Shown in pieces: positions 1 to 13,019 of a stretch of 64,000 nt of DNA; within the stretch, counting starts at the first letter, position 1, and every line of letters begins with the position of its first letter. The notes under the pieces were generated by a model. It ran no database searches. It was not told the origin of the DNA and saw nothing but the letters and a program-made list of their open reading frames with translations. Source of the DNA: Neocallimastix lanati (nom. inval.) (taxonomy: Eukaryota > Neocallimastigomycota > Neocallimastigomycetes > Neocallimastigales > Neocallimastigaceae); NCBI GenBank assembly GCA_016946835.1, contig JACVTC010000080.1, positions 521,001 through 585,000 of the forward strand. Direction: 5' to 3'. The position numbers and the translations under genes are program-made.

Positions 1-548
1 ATAGAAAATTCATATAACTATCTAGTAATCTAGTAATTCTAATGAGTAATTTTTTTGTAACCAGAACCTTATCTATTATAATTTTAATTCCCTTCTATTA
101 TATTTATATTTATTTTATGAATAATTAATTAATATGATGATTATTCATTTATTTCTATCCCAATTTTTATTTCTTTTTTTATGATCAACATTATATAATT
201 ATTTTAGATTAATTAATAGTATCAATAAAGTGAAAAAATAAAAAAATAAAAAAAAAAAAAAAAAAATACATTAAATATTTGATAATTAGTATCTAAAGTA
301 TTTTTAACATTTCTAATTTGATAATAAATTGACATTCAATTATTTAAAATGAATATGAATAATAATCATATTTTTTTTTCTAAATACTTTATTATTAATA
401 TTATTTTTATACTTTTTTTGATTATATCAAATTTATATATATTATATTTAATTATATTATTATTGTATTTTACTATAATAAACTTCTAATAAATTTATTA
501 TATATTATAAAACTTTATATTTTTTTTTTAATTTATTCTTATAATTTT

Positions 549-587
<39 letters not shown>

Positions 588-1349
588 TTTTTTATTATTA
601 CTTTAATTATTTAATTATTTAATTATTTTATTATTTTTTTTTATTATTGAATTATTTTTTTTTTTTTTTATTTTTTTTTTTATTTTTTTTTTAAATTATT
701 ATTTTTTTATTTATTTTTTTTTTTTTTTAATTATTTTTTTTTATTTTTATTTTTATTTTTATTATTTTTTTTTTTCAATTGAACATCATAAAATGATTTT
801 TTGTTTGAATTTTTATAATATTCATTTTGATAATAAATTTATATTATTTAATTCATTTTTAATTAATTAACTAATTAATTGATATATAAATTATAATTAG
901 TTCTTCTTTTAAATATGAAATATGATTTAAAACTTTATATATTATAATTTAATATAATTATTATTAAAATTATTATACCTTTTTTTTTTTTTTTTTTTAC
1001 AAAAAAACAAAACAAAATTAACGTATGATTTTTATTGTTTTTTTACTATAATTTCATTACAATTAAATATTTATACAGATATATAATTAATTTTATTACA
1101 TTAAAAAAAAAAAAATTTTTTTTTATATATTAATATATATATTTTTAATTATTTTTTCAAATTTTTTTTTTTTTTTATTTTTTTATTAATATTAGTTTTA
1201 ATAATTTATTTATTATATGATTTGAATGATTATTTCATTATTTTTAATATTTAAATTTTTTTAATTAAATAAAAAAAAAATGAAATAAAATAAAAAAAAA
1301 AGTAATGATAATATAAAGGATTTAATTCCTTATATAAAATCAATTAGTA
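1..1349. other. AT-rich intergenic region
   Basis: No supportable gene. The stretch holds long A and T homopolymers, an ATTT microsatellite near 548-590 and T-rich low-complexity blocks near 640-770. Confidence 0.7.
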
Positions 1350-1529
1350 AAGCCTAATGAACCATTCCGTGGAATACTACCGCATGAAATATCACTGAAT
1401 TGATTATACAATAGTTCACAATTTTATGTGCTTTGATAATTTAAAGGAAGTTATAGTGGCGATAGTTCTTCTTTTATTGGTAGAAAATTTAATACTACGT
1501 CACTAGATGGTGGTAGTGGTAATAAATAG
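1350..1529 (+). pseudogene. Short coding relic of unknown family
   Basis: A 60-codon frame with locally higher GC than its surroundings reads through three in-frame stops (after SLN, and two after FYVL) and ends in a stop at 1527-1529. The readable stretches begin KPNEPFRGILPHEIS and end FKGSYSGDSSSFIGRKFN. Even base composition and a consistent frame suggest a decayed exon; the family is not recognised. It lies tail to tail with the dockerin enzyme, with only 4 bases between the two stops. Confidence 0.4.
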
Positions 1530-1533
1530 AGTA

Positions 1534-1971
1534 TTATTCTTTTAGAATACCACACCATTCTCCATTTTCAATACCCCAATTACCCTTATCATCAGTTATT
1601 ACTACAGCAATATTATTATTATTACAACATGGATAATCTGGTAATGACCAACATATCTCTTCCATCATAGATTCTCTTATAATACCACACCATTCTCCAT
1701 TTTCAATACCCCAATTGCCCATATTATCTGTATAGATTACATCTATATTCTTATCTTTACAACATGAATAATCCGGTAAGGACCAACATGTATTTTCTTC
1801 TGATTCTCTAATAATCCCACACCAATTTTCATTTTCAATACCCCAATTACCATTATCATCTGTATAAACTACATCTGTCTTTTTATTACGACAACATGGA
1901 TAATCAGGTAAAGACCAACAGCTTTCAGGAGTTGATATAATATTGATGGTGGTTGTCATTGATTTCTTAGC

Positions 1972-2005
<34 letters not shown>

Positions 2006-3693
2006 TTAAATGAAATTTCATTTGCATCTTTTTCAAAAATGTATGGGCCATCGGTAATGTTATAGGTATCTACTTCATAAGAAGTAATCTTCATTTGAAC
2101 CTTACCATTTTCATTTTTAAAATCTAAAATACCAAAAGTAGAAGAATAAGTTTGATTGTAGAAGTAAAGATAACCCATATCATAATCCTTAGTTTTATAG
2201 AGCTTACTACCCGTTGAAGAATTAGCTGTAATATACATTGTACCTTTATGATCTTTATAAATTTTGTTCCTTTCAATTTCTGTAATATTATACTTGTATT
2301 GATTTGAATTATTTATATCATAAGAAATAAAATGACTTGCAGAATAAATATGATCATGACCATTAATAACAAGATCAATTTTATTTTTATAAAGTAATTT
2401 TGTAAGCCATTGACGAAGTAATAAAACTCTTTCTTCCTCTGAGTGATTAAATCCATTACTATAAATATCATGATGAAATAATGCGATTCTCCAATCAACA
2501 CCTGGATAGGTTGAGCATGCCTTTTCCAATAATGTTTCATATTGTTCTTCAGTACCATAATTAGATTCGAGAACGATAATAAGTACATTATTATATTTAA
2601 AGAAGTAGCTATAGCCTGGGGTAACGCTAGCATAATCATATCCTGGAATTTGATTATTACTTTCAACCTCTAACGAATTTGGAGTATTAAAATGGTATCT
2701 AAAAGAAGCAGTAAACGATTCATGATTACCAACAGCTGAAGCAAATGGAACTTTTTGCATTAATTCTGGAAGCAGTAAGGATGAATACTCTTTTTCTTGT
2801 TTTATGAGATCATATTCCAATTCGTCTGGATATCTCAAAATATCTCTATCACTTGGAGATTGACCAGAGTCAGTATTATCTCCTGCAGATAAAATAAGAC
2901 TTGCTTCATTTGCTTTTGAATAAGAATTGTATATCGTCATATTCCAATTGAAGGCATCGTTCCTAAGACTTTCATCATCATCAATATATTTATCAATGGA
3001 AAGGACATTATGAGAAGCTCCAATCTGTGGATCACCAAGGAAAATAAATCTGAAATTATAGGGATCATGAGTTTTAAATTCAATTGACTCTTCCCAATTT
3101 CCATTTAAATTTCTTTGATAATAATAAGTAGAATTTGGTTCTAAACCGATAACAGTAACTTGATTACAATAATATTGGGTACCATTAATTGCTTTGCATT
3201 TATAATTTGTACCTCTAACTTCATTTTCTTTGGTTAAATATTTTGTAGTACCAAAACGAATGAGAGAATAATCCGTAGTAGTAGAATACCAACCAAAATT
3301 AAGTTGAGATTCATCTTTACCAGGTACAACAGATAACCGTTCAAAATTATTAACATCGATTTCTTTACCTTCGCCCCATTTTGATTTGAAATCATTCCAT
3401 TGCTCTCTTGTTTCATCATATCTTTCACGATCATTCCAATATGGATATCCATTTTTCATAGCACAAACAGTATAAGTTCTACCATTTACTTTAAAGTTAA
3501 ACCTTATATATATATATATATATATTAAATTTATTATATTAAAAAATAGTTATTAAAATTTCAAATAATATAATATAATATAATATAATATAATATTTAA
3601 TTATGACTTAAAAAATATGTATATATATATTATTGTATAATATTTAATTATGATTTAAAAAATGAAATTATTATTATTATTATATATATAAAA

Positions 3694-3724
<31 letters not shown>

Positions 3725-5040
3725 CCATTTTCCAAATCCACTACTGTCATCATTTGGATTAATATAATCATATTTACAGCAATTGTAAAATGAAACTAAT
3801 TTAATTTAATTATAATATATATATATATTTTTAATAAATAAAATATCATTTTTAAAAAATCAAAAATAACAAAATTTTATTTTTGGATAAAAAAAAATAC
3901 CTAATTTATATGATTTTGTCCAGCATGTTTCAGCTGTCGATGAATAATCTATTTCTTGTGTGGTTGCAATTCCACATTTCTTTCCATTTTCTTCAGACCT
4001 TTATATTTATATATAAATATTAATATTAATTTTTTTTTTTTTTTTTTACGAAATAGATCATATATACACATATATATATATATCATTTATTATACCATCT
4101 TTTTCCATATTTATCAGTAACATAATCTAAATGATTTTCTAAACAACTTTCAAAGAATAGGTATATATATATATATAAAATTTTAAATAAATAATTAATA
4201 TAGCAATATTAAAAATCAATAAAACCCTAATTTATATTAATTTAGTTTAAATAAAGTATAAAAATGTCTATAGAATATTCTTTAGATACCATTCATAACC
4301 ATGTTTTTCAGCCCAACATTTTGATGCATATGGTTCTCTAATACCACACCATTCACCAGTAGCATAATTATAATGCCTAAATATATTTTTTAATATAATT
4401 TCAATAAATCTACTTGATTTATATAAATTTATTTCAATAATATTATATTGAGAATTTCAAGCTACCAGTCACCATCACCATCAGAATAATTAATTTTTGT
4501 GTATTCAGGACAACTAAATTTTTAAAAATAAAAAAAAAAAAGGTTAAAAAAAAAATTTTATAATACAAAAAATTTTTTAAATACAATAAAGATTTTTAAA
4601 TTATTTACCATGAAACACCAAATTTCTCTGACCAACATTCTTTTTCTTGATAATCTTTTAAACCACACCAATCTCCATTTTCTTGTGCCCTAATATGAAA
4701 TTAAAACAAAATTGAAAAAAAAAAAAAAAAAAATAAAAATAAAAATAAAAATAAAAATAAAAATAAAAATAAAAAATAAAAAATATTTTATTATTTTATT
4801 ATTAATATTATTATCATTATTATTATTATTATTATTATGATGATGATGATGATTATAATTATCATAATTACTATTACTATTATAAATATACTTATAAAAT
4901 AAAAATTAAAAAATATAATTTTTATATATATTACCAATCACCATCTGAATCTGATACGTTATCAATATGATTCTCTTTACAACTAAGTAAATTATATCAA
5001 ATAAAAATAGTTATTATAGATTATTATTAACTTTCTTTTA

Positions 5041-5106
<66 letters not shown>

Positions 5107-5322
5107 TATTACTATTGGTATTATTAAAATAATAATTATAATTATTATCATTATTATCATTATTAAAAATCCAATGAATAATTTATTATTTTTTTTATAA
5201 TAATTATTATTAACTTTTAATTTATACCATTTAAAACCAAATTTCTCTGCCCAACATACTTCTTTAGCCTTAGTTAATGTTATAAATAACGATAATACAG
5301 GAATTTTTATTAAACTTTTCAT
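1534..5322 (-). CDS. Secreted dockerin-bearing metallophosphoesterase (purple acid phosphatase-like)
   Basis: Predicted 848 aa. Exons (minus): 5322-5228, 4982-4935, 4689-4609, 4513-4466, 4376-4290, 4146-4096, 3998-3901, 3795-3726, 3502-1534; all join in frame at GT-AG sites. Residues 1-19 are a signal peptide (MKSLIKIPVLSLFITLTKA). Four Cys-rich dockerin-like modules fill about 23-205, e.g. CWAEKFGFKCC...GDW...NGDWCGL. A fibronectin-like PAP N-terminal domain (about 250-340) precedes a calcineurin-like phosphoesterase core with GDPQIG, GDNTD, GNHE, HHD and GHDHIY metal motifs. The Tyr of the PAP GDxxY motif is missing, so it is PAP-like rather than a classical PAP. A Thr-rich linker leads to three canonical CBM10-type fungal dockerins at the C-terminus. 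Inferred role: extracellular phosphate-ester hydrolysis docked on the fungal cellulosome. The substrate is unknown. Confidence 0.9.
1972..2005 (-). repeat. ACT microsatellite coding the Thr linker
   Basis: A run of GTA on the plus strand (ACT codons on the minus strand) encodes the poly-Thr linker between the phosphoesterase core and the C-terminal dockerins. Confidence 0.85.
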
Positions 5323-8122
5323 TTGTTATTATTTTACTTTAAAAATATAAAAAAAATGAAATGTTGATTTTTATTTTTCAAATAATTATTAAATTTTAAT
5401 TTTATTTTATATTTAAATTTTTTTTCTTATTTTTAAATTTTAATTTTAATTCATATTTTTTTTTATTTTAATTTCTTTTCAAATTTTTAATTTCTTTCTG
5501 TTCTTGTTTCTATTTTTACTTTCAATTATTAATATCCTAATTTCATTTTTTTTCAAAAAAATAAAAAATTAGTATTCTTAAAAAATCAACATATTTTAAT
5601 TAATTTAAAAATTGTTAATATTTCAAATATTAAGTACTGAAAATTAAAAATAAATAATATATTCTTTCAAAGAAATATATCTTATTATTTTAATATTTTG
5701 TTTGATTATTAATTTTTTCCTTAATTTTAAAACAATAAATAATAATTCTTCAATACTATTATTGTCAATGTCATTGTAAAATTTTATTTCTATGTTTTTT
5801 TTTTATTTATATTATTAATTATTTTTATTTGTAACAATTATGTTACTATAAATAATTAATATCTTTTAAATATAGAAAAAACTTTTTTTTTTTATTTATT
5901 TATTTAAAAAGAATAATAATTAAAAATTTAGAAAAATTTTTATTAGAAGTACAATGAATAATTTATTTAAAGTACAAATGCAATAAAATATATTATTCCT
6001 TTCTATATAGTATTTATTAAAATATCTATATGAGGAAATTTATAAATATAGTCATTTTTTAAAAAAAAATTTTTTTTTTTTTTCATAAATATAATTAATA
6101 CTTTTAAATTATAATAATACTAAAATAATAATTAAAATGAACTTAATTATTATTATAATAAAATAAAAAAATTATTTAATTTTATTCAATATCTTAAAAA
6201 AAATAAAAAATAAAATCATCAAATCTTAAGCTTTAAATTTATTAAATAATTAAATCAATATTTAATATATATTTAATATTCAAAGATAAAATAAACCACA
6301 TTAACAATGCGTTACACAAATTTCAAATGTACTAGTAAAAAAAAAAAAAAAAAAATTTAAAAATATCAATTATTCATAAAGTAATATTTTATATTATTTA
6401 AAATTTTTAAAACAAAAACTTTAAAAAATTCTAATCCAATCGTATTTAGTTATAGTATAATAATATAATAATAATATATTTAAAAGATCATTATTATTAT
6501 TATTATCATTTCCTTAAAATAAAAGCCATATTCTTAATACTTTTTTTTTTTTTTTTTTGATATGTCTTGTTTACTTTTTTGTTTTTTTTTTTCCTTTTTC
6601 TTTCAATATACGAATTATTTACTATGTTATCTCTTATGATATGTAAACAGGAATTATTCACTTTTTATAACAAATAGGTTTTGTATTATTTGATTTTATA
6701 TATATTTTTTACATACAGGTCAACTATGCGTTATTTCTTTTCATAAAATATTCACAAATAAAGGATGTATAATAATTTATTGAAGTTGTACTCTTTTTAA
6801 ATGTCCTGAGCCATTCAATAATTAGTTTATATTATTTAAAAAGTAACAATGGTGCCAATATATATAAAGTGGTATTTTCAACTAATTTATCTTTTTTCAG
6901 ATATTACAATGGAATTATTTTCTAAATCATTACTGTCATATAGTTCAAACCTAATATATATATATATATTTTTTTATTTCCATTAAATCAATAATTTAGA
7001 TGAATTTAACTTTTTAAGATAATACTAAAGAGAATCATTTTTAATATATTACTTCATTATTTCAAATTGTATATAGGTTAATACATTTAAAGCTTTATAA
7101 ACACATAGAGAGATTTTACTAAAGCAATAAATATTTGGTTATATATATATATATATATATATATAAATATTGGAAGTTTTAAATAAAATAATTTTATTAT
7201 AATTTACAGGTATATAAAGTTAAGTATAAATTGAACATAATAAAAAAAAAAAAAAAAAAAAAAAGTTAAAGATATAATAAGTTTTGAGTAAAATTGTATG
7301 AAATTTAAAACATTTAAAACAATTAATATAATTCATTAATAAGTAAAATATATTGAAAAATATAATAAAAATGAAATTTTAGAAATATTAATATTCGAAA
7401 GTTAGAAATTTTTACTTTTCTTTACTTTATTATAATAACCAATAGATTATTGATATACTACATTTGATATCAATTAATAATACTATTTTAAGATGATGCT
7501 TAGTTTATTTATTTTAAGAAAGACTATACTTTATTTGCTCTCGTTAAAATATTTATTTATAATCCTATTAAAGAATTCTATATATCTATTTTGTATATAA
7601 GCTTTACAAGATTTTAACATTTATTAATATTGTGATTGTTTAGATTATGATTATGGGCAACATTTACATATTCTAGTTATATTCAAAGTGAGGAATACTT
7701 TGAGCATTATTATTCTATAGTTATATAAATTTTTAAAAAAATATATAATATTATATAATATGGTTTATATCTAATATTATATTTATTTATCCTAAACTTT
7801 ATTTTTTCATTTTTTCATTTTACTATAATTTTTTTTTTTATTATTTATTTTTTATTTATAATAATTTCTTTTTTATTTTATTTTATTTTTTTTTTTTTTT
7901 ATATTATTTTAATAGTTTCTTTTTATTTTGTTAATTATTTAAATTAATGTATAATATAATTAATAAAAGAAAGTATATTATTGTATTAGTTTAATATTTG
8001 ATATTATTATTTAATAGTTTAGTAAGTTATTTTGTTAATTAGTTAGCGTATTTGTCTATTTAGTTATTAGTTTACTTACTTATTATATTATTGGTTTAAT
8101 ATATTTATTACCGAAATTTTAT
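5323..8122. other. AT-rich intergenic region
   Basis: About 2.8 kb with stops in all frames and only A/T tracts and short TA dinucleotide runs. It must contain the promoter of the dockerin enzyme, but no specific element is recognisable. Confidence 0.7.
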
Positions 8123-8727
8123 TTAAATTTCAATTGGCTCGAGAAGTTCATCAATCCAAATATTAAAGTAAAAGATTTGATTAATATCAAATTTATTACA
8201 ATTATTTAAACCTAAAGTGTAAGAATCGATCAAACTAACACATTTGTCTATATATATTGGTGAATTGATGAAATTGCCATCACGATAGGAATTGGTCCTG
8301 TTTTCACCATATTCATCCAAAACTAAAAGATTCATCATTAAGAAGCATGATGCAGTGTATGTTATCGAATTTCAAGTTTAAATATCCATTATGAGTGGAG
8401 GGAATATCTCACAAAGAATATGTGGAGTAATCATAATTAGCGAATGTAATTGGAGAATCTAGGATACAAGAAGTGTACATATATGTATTGCTTGATGAGT
8501 TATACATGTAATAAGTTTTACTGTTGATAGTTGGAGGAAGTGTGGTAATAGTGGTTTCAGAACCAACTATATTATGCCATTCACTTTTTTTTTAATACCC
8601 TCATTGATCATACTTCGTCAGTAGTAACAACAACAGCATCTGAATCAGAGTAACATGAATAACTTAAAGCTTCAGAGAAGAAGACTGTGATAAATATAAC
8701 ATAAAATACTATACTTGAATGATTCAT
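8123..8727 (-). pseudogene. Broken secreted-protein gene
   Basis: Reading from ATG at 8727 gives a credible signal peptide (MNHSSIVFYVIFITVFFSEA) and a Cys-containing start of the mature protein, then a TGA after VTTDEV. Coding resumes in another frame after an A9 tract (SEWHNIVGSETTITT...), has another stop after DYSTYSL, and shifts again into the open frame 8338-8123 that begins MMNLLVLDEYGENRTN. One ancestral ORF with at least two frameshifts and two nonsense changes explains this better than introns, because no splice sites fit. No family is recognised; it is presumably a lineage-specific secreted protein. Confidence 0.55.
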
Positions 8728-9056
8728 ACATGAAAAAAAAAAAATGAAAAAAAAGGAAATAAGGAAAAAGATACATGGATGATACTTTTTTTAAAAAATT
8801 TTTTTTATAATTAATAACTTTGATAAATGATGAATTAGCAAATGATTACAGTAACAATAAAAAATAAAAAAATACTATAATCTAATCATAGAATTTTCGT
8901 TTAAAAGGATAATACTTTAAAAATATTATTCATTTTTTTATTTGTGTTTAATAATCATTACATTATTTTTTTCATTTTTTTCATTTTTTTTTTTAATACA
9001 TTTATTTTACATATTAAATTTCTTTATATATTATATTTATATATATATATTTTTTA

Positions 9057-9098
<42 letters not shown>

Positions 9099-9285
9099 TA
9101 ATTTAATTTTAATTACTGTTATTAAAATAATTTCTTATATTAATTTTTTTTTTTTTTTTTTCTTTTATTACTATTAATATTATTATTATTATTATTATTA
9201 TTTTAATTTTAATTTTTTATTATTATTTCTAATATATTTATATAAAAAAAAAATAATAATAATATAAATAAAATATATATATATA

Positions 9286-9326
<41 letters not shown>

Positions 9327-9559
9327 TTAATTTTAATTTTTTATTATTATTTGTAATATATTTATATAAAAAAAGTAATAATAATATAAATAAAATATAT
9401 ATATATATTTTTATTATTATTATTATTATTATTAAATATTATTTTAATTCCTTTAAATTATTTACATATATATTTATTTATTTATATAGAAATATTATAT
9501 TTATAAACTATTTATTATTTATATTTTATAATAGAATGGAATGATAATAACGCATTTGC
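8728..9559. other. AT-rich intergenic region
   Basis: Homopolymer and ATT-repeat DNA without a supportable gene. The open frame 8944-9177 (+) is a Phe/Lys homopolymer artefact. Confidence 0.7.
9181..9430. repeat. Imperfect tandem duplication, about 124-bp unit
   Basis: Two copies of an (ATT)n - TTTTAATTTTAATTTTTTAT - TATA-rich block - AATAATATAAATAAAATATA block follow each other (units starting near 9201 and 9325). They differ by a few substitutions and by ATT repeat number. Confidence 0.7.
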
Positions 9560-10490
9560 TTAATTGTTTTGATTAGAATTTGAATTAATCAAATCATTAT
9601 AATTACTATTATTAATATTACTAGTATTTATACCAAAAGTATTATTATTAATAATTATGTCATTATTATTAATATTATAGCCATTTTCATTTCCATTATT
9701 GTTATTATCACTAGTTATCAATGGTAATGATAATAGTATTGGAGAAAAACTATTAATACCATTGTAATTAACATTATCATTATTGTTATTATTATGGTTA
9801 TTATCATTACTAATTTCACTTCCACCATTATCATTTATCATTGGTAATGCCAATAAAGTTGGATAATTGATTGGTGAATAAAATGGTGCTAAGGTTGGCG
9901 AAAAAGTAGAAGAAATATCTGGTGAAAGAGACTGAGATACAACTCCATTAGACATAAGTGGAATTACTATATTGTTCATACTATCCATATTATTTAGATT
10001 GTTTACATTATTCATATTATTTAATGTATTCAAAGTATTCATAGTATTCATATTATTTAAATTATTTATACTATTCATAGTACTTATACTATCCATATTA
10101 TTCATATTATTTGTATTATTGGTATTATTAATTCTACCTAATGAATAATAATTATTTGGAGTACTCATATTATTTATATTATTCACATTATTGGTATTAC
10201 TGGTATTATTAATTCTACCTAATGAATAATAATTATTTGGATAATTCATATTATTCATATTATTCATATTATTGGTATTATTAATTCTGCCCAATGAATA
10301 ATAATTATTTGGAGTATTCATATTATTTATATTATTCATATTATTGGTATTATTTGTATTATTAATTCTACCTAATGAATAATAATTATTAGTGCTAATA
10401 TCTCCATTTGTTATATTATTTTGATGATTATCATTATTATTGCTAATGTTGTTATTATTGTAGTTATAATTATTTTCATTATTACCAGTA

Positions 10491-10542
<52 letters not shown>

Positions 10543-11697
10543 TAATGTTTATATCAGTAATTTCATTGTTATCGCTTGTAGTATTACTTTTGTTGCTATT
10601 ATTATTATTTTTAGTATTTTGATCATTGTTATTATTATTGTCGTTGTTATTGTCATTTTTATTGATATCACTTTTAATTTCTTTATCATTACAATCATTT
10701 AAAGATATATCTTCATAAACTTTAACCCTTTTGATTTTTTCGGTAACAATAATATCATAGTTTTTATCATCGCTATCATTATCGTCCTTATCATCACTTT
10801 TTTTCTTACGAACAATAACAAAACCTATTATTGAAATAATTAGAACTACAACAATAGCACCGCCAATTAACCCAATTATCGAACCTAAATTATTATTTTT
10901 ATTATTATCATCAGTTGGGTTATTGATATTACTTGACTTATTTTTTGATTTTAATGGTGCCTTTGATTGTTTGCTTTTTATTTCTTCAATATCATTGGAA
11001 GTGCATGGAGTAAATGAATTAGTATTAATATTTGCACATGTTTCTGACTGATAACACAAAATATCTGTTCCATCTAGTGCACAATCATTAATATTTTTAT
11101 TACCGAAATTAATAACTCTAGTTTTTAATTTAGAATTATTAGATATTTTACTGTAATAAAATAGAATAAATAAAAACAAACATGTATATGTATATATTGG
11201 TTATTAGAATTTAAATAAAAATTATTTCATTTTTAAGGGTTTTAAAATTTTATAATAAAATAATAATTATATATTTATATTTATATATTTATTTATATTC
11301 TAATTACAATTGTTTTAAATTTGGCAATTTAAATAAATCAGGGGGAAGTTCAGTTATTTCAGTACTACTAAAATCACTATAAATAATAATAAAAGTAAAG
11401 TTTAAATTAATAAATTTTACAGCAATATATATTCTTGTAATAAATAATAAAAGTATTAACTTTAAAATAAAATATTTTTAAATTAAATTGTAGTAATAAA
11501 ATAAAAATTCTTATAAATTATATTTATATTTTTTACAATTCGATTAAATCCGCTAAGGCTGTAACTTCATCCGGAATTTTTGCAATAGGATTTTCAAATA
11601 CAAATCTTTTAAATGATATTTTAAATTTTTATATTAAGTAAATTTTAATCTAATTTTATTATATCATTTATAATTAATTGTTATATATAAATATTAT

Positions 11698-11733
<36 letters not shown>

Positions 11734-13019
11734 ATATTTACAGTGTATGCATTTGTTTTGGAATATTGAATATATCTTCAACTTGATTTTTTCCAACATC
11801 ACTGTTTTTCGAATATTAACAGTTTAATAATATTTAATAATATTTAATTGATTAATAAATAAATAAATACAGATTTAATAAAATAATATATTTATAATTT
11901 TATGTTTTTTGATTTACATTTCATTAAGACTTTTAAAATTTTTTAAATCAATAGTACCAGAAATTTTATTATCCATTAAGTAACTTTAATTATTATAATT
12001 ATTAAAATTAATTTAAAAAATTCAAAAATTATAATATTGTAAATATAATAATTATAATATTATATATTAAAAATACATGCATATTTTAAATTAAAATTCA
12101 TAATATTTACAGATGTTGCAAATTTGGTAAATCGCTAAATTGAGTTGGGAATTCAGATAATGCATTATGTTCCAAGTTACTATATATTAAATATTTATAT
12201 TTTTGAAAATAAACAAATAACATGAATAATAATTATCAATTATTATTTAAATATTTATAAGCTTTTATATAAAAATAAACGTTTTATAAAATATTTCAAA
12301 AGTTCAATAAATGAAAAAAAAAAAAAAATACATTTCTGTTACTGGACAGTTTTTATTAATAAATTTTGGAATACTGGAAATATTTGATTCATAAACTTCT
12401 CTAATTATTTTTTATTTAATCATTAAAAATATTTATTATATTAAATAAAAAGATAAATATATTTTTATTATTTATAACAAATATATATATATATAATTAA
12501 AACTTACAATTTATTTAAATTTGGTTGATCGAAAAAAGTAGAAGGTAATATATTACCATTAATACCTGGAATACCGACGCCCCTTTTATTTATTTATTAA
12601 ATATTTAAAAAATATATATATATTTAATTTAAAGTTTTTAAAAAAAATTATGATAGCATTGTATATTTTAAACTTACAAAGTTATTAATCTTTCAAAAGT
12701 TGGAAATCGTGAAAATTCTGATTTTTCAGAAATATCTGATTTACTCCTAATAATTCATAAAAAATAAAAAAAGCATTATTAAACCATTTAAATAGTTCAT
12801 GTTTTTTTTAAAATATATATACATATTTGTTACTTACAATTTTAATGTAGTAATAAAACCTTCGACACATTCCGCTAAACCTTTTTTACAACATTCAGAA
12901 TCTTGGCTTTTACCTAAAAATTCATTTAATTTAGCGCAATCCTGAGAAACAGCACCAGACAATAAAATGACATTTGACAATAAATTTATTGAAAATAAAC
13001 TCACAACAAGAGATTTCAT
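9560..13019 (-). CDS. Single-pass LRR receptor-like membrane protein with Asn-rich tail
   Basis: Predicted 772 aa. Exons (minus): 13019-12838, 12746-12678, 12582-12508, 12400-12332, 12179-12111, 11983-11918, 11801-11742, 11605-11537, 11376-11308, 11150-9560. Exon 1 encodes a signal peptide and a Cys-containing cap (DCAKLNEF...ECCKKGLAECV). Exons 2-9 are 60-75 nt, mostly 69, each one leucine-rich repeat such as LFVFENPIAKIPDEVTALAD and FDFSSTEITELPPDLFKLPN. The last exon has a Cys-bearing LRR cap, a linker, a transmembrane helix (about 331-356, IIGLIGGAIVVVLIISIIGF) with RKKK stop-transfer, then an Asn-rich tail with four copies of NNYYSLGRINNT. Inferred: cell-surface sensor or adhesion protein; no kinase or other signalling domain is visible. 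Ligand unknown. Confidence 0.85.
10120..10400 (-). repeat. Four tandem protein-level repeats (YYSLGRINNT units)
   Basis: Within the cytoplasmic tail of the LRR protein a unit of roughly 24-27 codons beginning NNYYSLGRINNT and followed by (N/T/M)-rich spacer occurs four times. Copies differ mostly in the number of NNM/NNT triplets, consistent with slippage plus unequal exchange. Confidence 0.85.

Noticed and set aside
10421-10702. 93-aa Ile-rich plus-strand frame
   Set aside because: Antisense shadow of the Asn-rich tail of the LRR protein.
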